Source of the DNA: Actinomycetota bacterium
GTDB taxonomy: Bacteria > Actinomycetota > Actinomycetes > S36-B12
Length of the DNA stretch: 9,474 nucleotides
Assembly (NCBI GenBank): GCA_016870425.1
Contig: VGBQ01000096.1
Span: 1 to 9,474, forward strand
Direction of reading: 5' to 3'
Below the pieces are notes generated by a model. It worked only from the letters and a program-made list of their open reading frames with translations. It was not told where the DNA came from and did no database searches. The translations under genes were made by a program, and so were the position numbers. Of the stretch, positions 5,694-9,474 are shown in pieces. Position 1 is the stretch's first letter, and each line of letters begins with the position of its first letter.

Positions 5694-5966
5694 ATGCCCG
5701 CTGAGGTCCGTATCCCCACCATCCTGCGCCCGTACACCGGGGGCGACAAGATCGTCACCGGCGAAGGGGTCGACCTGGGCAGACTCATTGCCGATCTGGA
5801 CAGCCGCTACCCGGGCATCGCCGAGCGACTGGTCGACGAGCAGGGGCTACGCCGATTCGTCAACGTCTACCTCAACGACGAGGATGTCCGCTTCCTGGGC
5901 GGACTCGACACCGTCGTCGCCGACGGCGACTCCGTCACGATCCTGCCCGCCGTCGCCGGCGGCTGA
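5694..5966 (+). CDS. cysO: CysO sulfur carrier protein (ThiS/MoaD-like ubiquitin fold)
   Basis: This 90-aa protein of the beta-grasp ThiS/MoaD family ends in VTILPAVAGG, the exposed Gly-Gly tail that is adenylated and turned into a thiocarboxylate by a MoeZ/ThiF-type enzyme (not in the window). Other family marks are the start VRIPTILRPYTGG, the middle helix DLGRLIADLDSRYPGI, and FVNVYLNDEDVRFLGGLDT before VVADGDSVTILP. The stored sulfur is passed to the phosphoserine-derived intermediate held by CysM, and Mec then releases cysteine. Gene order mec-cysO-cysM confirms the assignment over a thiamine or molybdopterin role. CysM starts 11 bases downstream. Confidence 0.94.
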   Translation: MPAEVRIPTILRPYTGGDKIVTGEGVDLGRLIADLDSRYPGIAERLVDEQGLRRFVNVYLNDEDVRFLGGLDTVVADGDSVTILPAVAGG

Positions 5967-5977
5967 CCCCGCGCGAC

Positions 5978-6925
5978 ATGCGCTACGACTCGCTGCTCGA
6001 CTCGGTCGGCAACACCCCGCTCGTCGGGTTGCCGCGACTGTCGCCGAGCGAGGATGTGCGCCTGTGGGCCAAGCTCGAGGACCGCAATCCCACGGGATCG
6101 GTGAAGGATCGTGCCGCACTGCGCATGATCGAGCAGGCGGAGAAGGATGGCATCCTCTTTCCTGGTTGCACCATCCTCGAGCCGACGAGCGGCAACACCG
6201 GCATCTCGCTCGCCATGGCAGCCCGGCTGAAGGGCTACAAGCTCGTGTGCGTCATGCCGGAGAACACCTCGACCGAGCGCACCCAGATCCTGCGGATGTG
6301 GGGGGCCGAGATCGTCTATTCCCCGGGGGCCGGCGGCTCCAATGAGGCGGTGCGCGTGGCCCGGCGCATGGCTGCGGAGCACCCGGACTGGGTGATGCTC
6401 TACCAGTACGGCAACCCGGCTAATGCGGAGGCGCACTACGTCACCACCGGCCCGGAGATCCTCGCCGACCTGCCCACCATCACCCACTTCGTCGCGGGCC
6501 TCGGCACGACCGGCACGCTCATGGGAGCCGGGAGATATCTGCGAGAGCACAAGCCGGATGTGCAGATCGTCGCCGCCGAGCCGAGATACGGCGAGCTGGT
6601 CTACGGTCTGCGCAATCTCGACGAGGGCTTCGTGCCCGAGCTCTACGATCCCGATGTGCTCACGACGCGCTTCTCGGTCGGTCCACGTGACGCGCTCAAG
6701 CGCACGCGCGAGTTGCTTGACCAGGAGGGCATCTTCGCGGGCATTTCGACCGGCGCAATCCTGCATGCCGCACTCGGACTCGCGAACAAGGCTGTCAAGG
6801 CGGGGGAGTCTGCTGACATCGCCTTCATCGTGTGCGATGGCGGTTGGAAGTACCTCTCGACAGGCGCCTACGAAGGCACCATCGACGACGCTGAGGACCG
6901 TCTCGAGGGCACGGTCTGGGCATGA
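5978..6925 (+). CDS. cysM: CysM, CysO-dependent O-phosphoserine sulfhydrylase
   Basis: This 315-aa PLP enzyme of the cysteine synthase family is near the length of M. tuberculosis CysM. Features are K43 in NPTGSVKDRAALRM (Schiff-base lysine), the substrate-binding loop TSGNTG (70-75), the phosphate-binding glycine loop GLGTTGT (174-180), and GLRNLDEGFVPELYD (210-224). The arginine of that last block (R212) matches the position I recall as determining O-phosphoserine preference in the mycobacterial enzyme. The C-terminal GISTGAILHAA and the closing tail WKYLSTGAYEG...LEGTVWA are also typical of CysM rather than CysK. It makes the CysO-cysteine adduct from O-phosphoserine and CysO thiocarboxylate, a route useful under oxidative stress because it does not need free sulfide. 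No strong ribosome site is seen. It overlaps murI by ATGA (6922-6925). Confidence 0.94.
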   Translation: MRYDSLLDSVGNTPLVGLPRLSPSEDVRLWAKLEDRNPTGSVKDRAALRMIEQAEKDGILFPGCTILEPTSGNTGISLAMAARLKGYKLVCVMPENTSTERTQILRMWGAEIVYSPGAGGSNEAVRVARRMAAEHPDWVMLYQYGNPANAEAHYVTTGPEILADLPTITHFVAGLGTTGTLMGAGRYLREHKPDVQIVAAEPRYGELVYGLRNLDEGFVPELYDPDVLTTRFSVGPRDALKRTRELLDQEGIFAGISTGAILHAALGLANKAVKAGESADIAFIVCDGGWKYLSTGAYEGTIDDAEDRLEGTVWA

Positions 6926-7716
6926 GCGACGACAGGCCCATCGGCATATTCGACTCCGGCGTTGGCGGCCTCACCGTCGCGCGCGCCGTGCTCGACCAGC
7001 TCCCGCACGAGCCGATTCTCTATGTCGGTGACACCGCGCGAGGCCCCTACGGCCCCCTGCCCATCGCGGAGGTGCGCGCGCACGCCCTCGATGTCATGGA
7101 TCACCTGGTCGACTTCGGCGTCAAGATGCTGGTCATCGCCTGCAACTCGGCGAGTGCTGCTGTGCTGCGCGATGCGCGTGAGCGCTACGCCATCCCGGTG
7201 GTCGAGGTGGTCCATCCCGCCGTACGCCGTGCCGTGAGTGCCACGCGCAGCGGGCGTATCGGCGTCATCGGGACACGCGCCACCATCACGTCGCGCGCTT
7301 ACGACGACGCCTTCGCCGCGGCACCGCACCTGGTGATCACCAGCGAGGCCTGTCCCCGCTTCGTGGAGTTCGTCGAATCGGGTGTGACCGGCGGGGGCGA
7401 GCTGCTCGGCGTGGCCCGTGACTACCTCGCCCCCTTGCAGGAAGCCGAGGTCGACACCCTCGTCCTCGGCTGCACCCACTACCCGCTCCTCACCGGCGTC
7501 ATCTCCTACGTCATGGGCGATGGCGTGACGCTGGTGTCGAGTGCGGAGGAGACAGCGAAGGACGTCTACCGCACCCTGGCCGAGCACGACCTCGTCCGTG
7601 ACCCAGCGCTGCCGGAGCCCCGTCACCGCTTCCTCGCGACCGGCGATCCCGCGGCCTTCGCCTCGTTGGGTGCGCGATTCCTGGGCCCGGAGATCGGCGT
7701 CGTCGAGCACGCTTAA
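6922..7716 (+). CDS. murI: MurI, glutamate racemase
   Basis: This 264-aa cytoplasmic enzyme converts L-glutamate to D-glutamate for peptidoglycan. Family marks are IGIFDSGVGGLTVAR with D11-S12, YVGDTARGPYG (34-44), the first catalytic cysteine C74 in ACNSASA, the second, C184, in LGCTHYPLL, and SEACPRFVEFVESG (141-154). Length and both cysteines are complete, so it should be active. The start codon overlaps the cysM stop. In M. tuberculosis a rhomboid protease gene lies between cysM and murI; none is present here. About 97 non-coding bases follow before the glycosyltransferase gene. Confidence 0.95.
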   Translation: MSDDRPIGIFDSGVGGLTVARAVLDQLPHEPILYVGDTARGPYGPLPIAEVRAHALDVMDHLVDFGVKMLVIACNSASAAVLRDARERYAIPVVEVVHPAVRRAVSATRSGRIGVIGTRATITSRAYDDAFAAAPHLVITSEACPRFVEFVESGVTGGGELLGVARDYLAPLQEAEVDTLVLGCTHYPLLTGVISYVMGDGVTLVSSAEETAKDVYRTLAEHDLVRDPALPEPRHRFLATGDPAAFASLGARFLGPEIGVVEHA

Positions 7717-7791
7717 CGCGCGGTGTGTGGATCACTCAGCATTAACGTGGCCTTCCACGACACGACATATGGGCGACGGCATCACGTAGGT

Positions 7792-7806
7792 GTGCATCGG
7801 TTGCAC
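7792..7806. repeat. Short inverted repeat before the glycosyltransferase pair
   Basis: GTGCA (7792-7796) and TGCAC (7802-7806) are perfect inverted 5-bp arms around a 5-base centre, 7 bases ahead of the ATG at 7814. It may be a small operator or hairpin. It overlaps the alternative GTG start at 7790, another reason to doubt that start. Confidence 0.3.
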
Positions 7807-7813
7807 TAGAGGC

Positions 7814-8965
7814 ATGCGCGTGGGCATCGTGAGTGAGTCGTTCCTGCCGCACGTCAACGGCGTGACCAACTCGGTTCTGCGCATGCTCGAGCACTTCCGG
7901 CTCCGGCAAATCGATGCGGTCGTGCTGGCTCCCGGGTCACCGACTCACATGCCGCCGGATGAGTATGCCGGAGCTCGGGTGCACGTGCTCGCGAGCCTGC
8001 CCGCGCCGGGATATCGCCAGGTGCGACTGTGTCTTCCGCCGGACAGGCGCATGAGCGACGTGCTCTTGGAGGAATCCGTCGACGTCGTGCATCTGGCCAG
8101 CCCATTCCTCACCGGTCCACCTGCGTTGCGCGCCGCGCGTCGACTGGAGTTGCCGGTGGTTGCGTCTTATCAGACCGATCTTGCTGCCTTCGTCACGCGG
8201 TATGGGCTCGCCGCATTGAGTGGCACTGTGTGGAGGCGAATCCGAGCTATTCACGACGCGGCCGATCTCACGCTCGCGCCGTCACGCGCGGCCGTCGAGC
8301 AACTCACCGAACATGGTGTGCGTCGAGTCGCCCTGCTGCCCCGAGGAGTCGACATCGAGCGCTTTAACCCGCGCCATCGATCTCGCCTCCTGCGTCGGCA
8401 GCTTGCTCCGCGTGGCGAGGCGCTCGTGGGGTACCTCGGTCGACTTGCCCCAGAGAAGTGCGTGGAGGACCTCCGCATCCTGCACGACATGCCCGGTGTG
8501 CGGCTCGTCATCATCGGCGATGGACCGCGCGCCGCGAGGCTGCGCAGGCTCCTGCCCGACGCAGCATTCCTCGGCTTCCTGCAGGGAGGGGACCTCAGTC
8601 GTGCCGTAGCCAGCCTCGATGTGGCTGTCCATCCCGGCCCGCACGAGACCTTTTGCCAGAGCCTTCAGGAGGCGCTGGCATCCGGCGTGCCCGCCGTGGC
8701 CGTGGGGGCAGGTGGTCCGCTTGATCTCGTGGACCCCAGTCGAAACGGGTGGATCTACCCACCGGGGAACCTTGCAGCGATGCGCTCCCACGTGGCCGAC
8801 CTCGTGGGCGACCCAGCCAAGTCGCGTGCCATGGGTCAGCGCGCGCGAGCGGGGGTTGAGCAGCGGACATGGGCGCGCGTAGGCGACGAGCTCGTGGCCC
8901 ACTACCGCACGCTCATCAGCGCCAGGGTCCCGGCAATGGACCCGATGTCTAGGGAGGCCGCATGA
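7814..8965 (+). CDS. GT4-family glycosyltransferase, MgtA/PimB-like
   Basis: This 383-aa GT-B fold glycosyltransferase starts with MRVGIVSESFLPHVNGVTNSV, the usual opening of GT4 enzymes that use GDP-mannose in actinobacterial glycolipid synthesis. The donor-binding half has GYLGRLAPEK (207-216; R210 and K215 would contact the diphosphate) and the EX7E pair E278/E286 within HETFCQSLQEALASGVP, followed by GGPLDLVDPSRNGWIYPPGN (300-319). This best resembles the MgtA/Rv0557-like group that mannosylates glycolipids on the inner membrane face. The exact acceptor cannot be read. The ATG at 7814 is chosen because it gives the family N-terminus; a GTG at 7790 would add eight atypical residues. It overlaps the next gene by ATGA (8962-8965), so the two are translated together. 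The gene uses somewhat more A/T-ending codons than its neighbours in places. Confidence 0.9.
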   Translation: MRVGIVSESFLPHVNGVTNSVLRMLEHFRLRQIDAVVLAPGSPTHMPPDEYAGARVHVLASLPAPGYRQVRLCLPPDRRMSDVLLEESVDVVHLASPFLTGPPALRAARRLELPVVASYQTDLAAFVTRYGLAALSGTVWRRIRAIHDAADLTLAPSRAAVEQLTEHGVRRVALLPRGVDIERFNPRHRSRLLRRQLAPRGEALVGYLGRLAPEKCVEDLRILHDMPGVRLVIIGDGPRAARLRRLLPDAAFLGFLQGGDLSRAVASLDVAVHPGPHETFCQSLQEALASGVPAVAVGAGGPLDLVDPSRNGWIYPPGNLAAMRSHVADLVGDPAKSRAMGQRARAGVEQRTWARVGDELVAHYRTLISARVPAMDPMSREAA

Positions 8966-9474
8966 GGATCGTGCAGGTTGCCAACTTCTATTCTCAGGCG
9001 AGCGGGGGGCTGCGCACGACTATGGAGGCCCTTGCCGAGGGCTACCACTCCGCCGGGCACGAAGCCGTCATCATCGTGCCCACGGAGGGTCGTCGCATCG
9101 CGACCGAGGCCTGTGACTGGGGATCTGTGATCCGTGTGCCCTCACGGGCCATTCCCCGGTCGGGTGGCTATCGCGCAATAACGGATGTCGACATGCTCTG
9201 CGCGATTCTCGACGATCTGCGTCCCGATGCCGTGGAGGTGGCAGACCGGCTCACGCTTCGGCCCCTCGGTTGGTGGGCGTCGGCGACGGGGATCCCTGCC
9301 GTGATGTGGGCCCATGAGCGCGTCGACGGCGTGCTCCGTGCCTTTACGCCTCCGGGGCTCCCGCATCGAATCCTGGCCGATATGTGGAACAGGAGCACGA
9401 TGCACCGCTTCGACAGCATTGTGGCCACCACCGGCTTTGCCGCGGAGGAGTTTGAGCGTATCGGTGCGCGCAAT
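8962..9474 (+). CDS. Second GT4-like glycosyltransferase, N-terminal part (runs off window)
   Basis: 171 codons are present and the frame is open at the window end. The start MRIVQVANFYSQASGGLRTTMEALAEGYHSAGHEAVIIVP is a GT-B N-terminal Rossmann half with the glycine-rich loop (ASGGL, 13-17). DLRPDAVEVADRLTLRPLGWWA and IPAVMWAHERVDGVL are acceptor-side strands typical of GT4 enzymes. The donor-binding half with the EX7E motif lies beyond the window. Translation starts at the ATG overlapping the upstream stop, with a ribosome site GGGAGG at 8952-8957. It is probably an additional glycolipid or polysaccharide mannosyl/glycosyl step after the first transferase. Substrate is unknown. Confidence 0.8.
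   Translation, partial: MRIVQVANFYSQASGGLRTTMEALAEGYHSAGHEAVIIVPTEGRRIATEACDWGSVIRVPSRAIPRSGGYRAITDVDMLCAILDDLRPDAVEVADRLTLRPLGWWASATGIPAVMWAHERVDGVLRAFTPPGLPHRILADMWNRSTMHRFDSIVATTGFAAEEFERIGARN

Noticed and set aside
5867..6766. Long minus-strand frame opposite cysO and cysM
   Set aside because: Both sense genes are unmistakable, and the antisense frame shows no recognisable domain.
6868..7710. Long minus-strand frame opposite murI
   Set aside because: murI has both catalytic cysteines and full length; the antisense product resembles no known protein.
7746..7759. CGTGG/CCACG hairpin after murI as a terminator
   Set aside because: The stem is only 5 bp with a 4-base loop and no T-run; it is too weak to call, although the position is suitable.
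1..9474. CRISPR array, tRNA or rRNA gene
   Set aside because: No spaced direct repeats, cloverleaf or rRNA-like sequence was seen by eye anywhere in the window.

Overview
The window is high-GC, densely packed DNA whose gene set points to a high-GC Gram-positive bacterium (Actinomycetota). The strongest argument is the order clpS, DUF2017, mec, cysO, cysM, murI, which matches the actinobacterial locus best known from Mycobacterium tuberculosis (Rv1331-Rv1338). Supporting signs are TANNNT-type -10 boxes, leaderless starts, several GTG starts and ATGA gene overlaps. A Micrococcales-like host is plausible but not proven from this sequence.

Layout. Positions 1-145 hold a short inverted repeat and the probable promoter of the first gene. 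Positions 146-1381 carry an HdeD-like six-helix membrane protein followed 6 bases later by a short IclR-family regulator. Positions 1382-1510 are a leader with a -10 box and two mutually exclusive hairpins in front of a secreted glycoside hydrolase family 18-like protein with a beta-rich C-terminal extension (1511-3364). Then comes the conserved locus: clpS (3386-3679) overlapping a DUF2017 gene (3676-4221). A minus-strand microbial rhodopsin (4278-5099) interrupts it, and mec (5265-5684), cysO (5694-5966), cysM (5978-6925) and murI (6922-7716) follow. The right end has two overlapping GT4-type glycosyltransferase genes (7814-8965, and 8962 to the window end, incomplete).

How the genes work together. 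CysO is a ubiquitin-like sulfur carrier whose C-terminal Gly-Gly becomes a thiocarboxylate. CysM adds that sulfur to O-phosphoserine to give a CysO-cysteine adduct, and the JAMM protease Mec releases cysteine. ClpS is the N-degron adaptor of the Clp protease, and DUF2017 is its usual actinobacterial partner gene of unknown role. MurI supplies D-glutamate for peptidoglycan.

The most interesting part is the rhodopsin. It has the Asp-Thr-Glu (D103, T107, E114) set of a proton pump, the retinal lysine (K239), a leucine at the spectral tuning site (predicting green absorption), and a glycine (G160) where bacteriorhodopsin has W138. That glycine is the opening used for carotenoid antenna binding in xanthorhodopsin and Gloeobacter rhodopsin. 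The gene is divergent from mec. The 165-base gap between them holds a near-perfect 21-bp palindrome abutting the mec -10 box and close to the candidate rhodopsin promoter, which suggests a shared operator. Almost the same 15-base leaderless promoter-start module occurs at mec and again at cysO, where the -10 box overlaps the mec stop codon.
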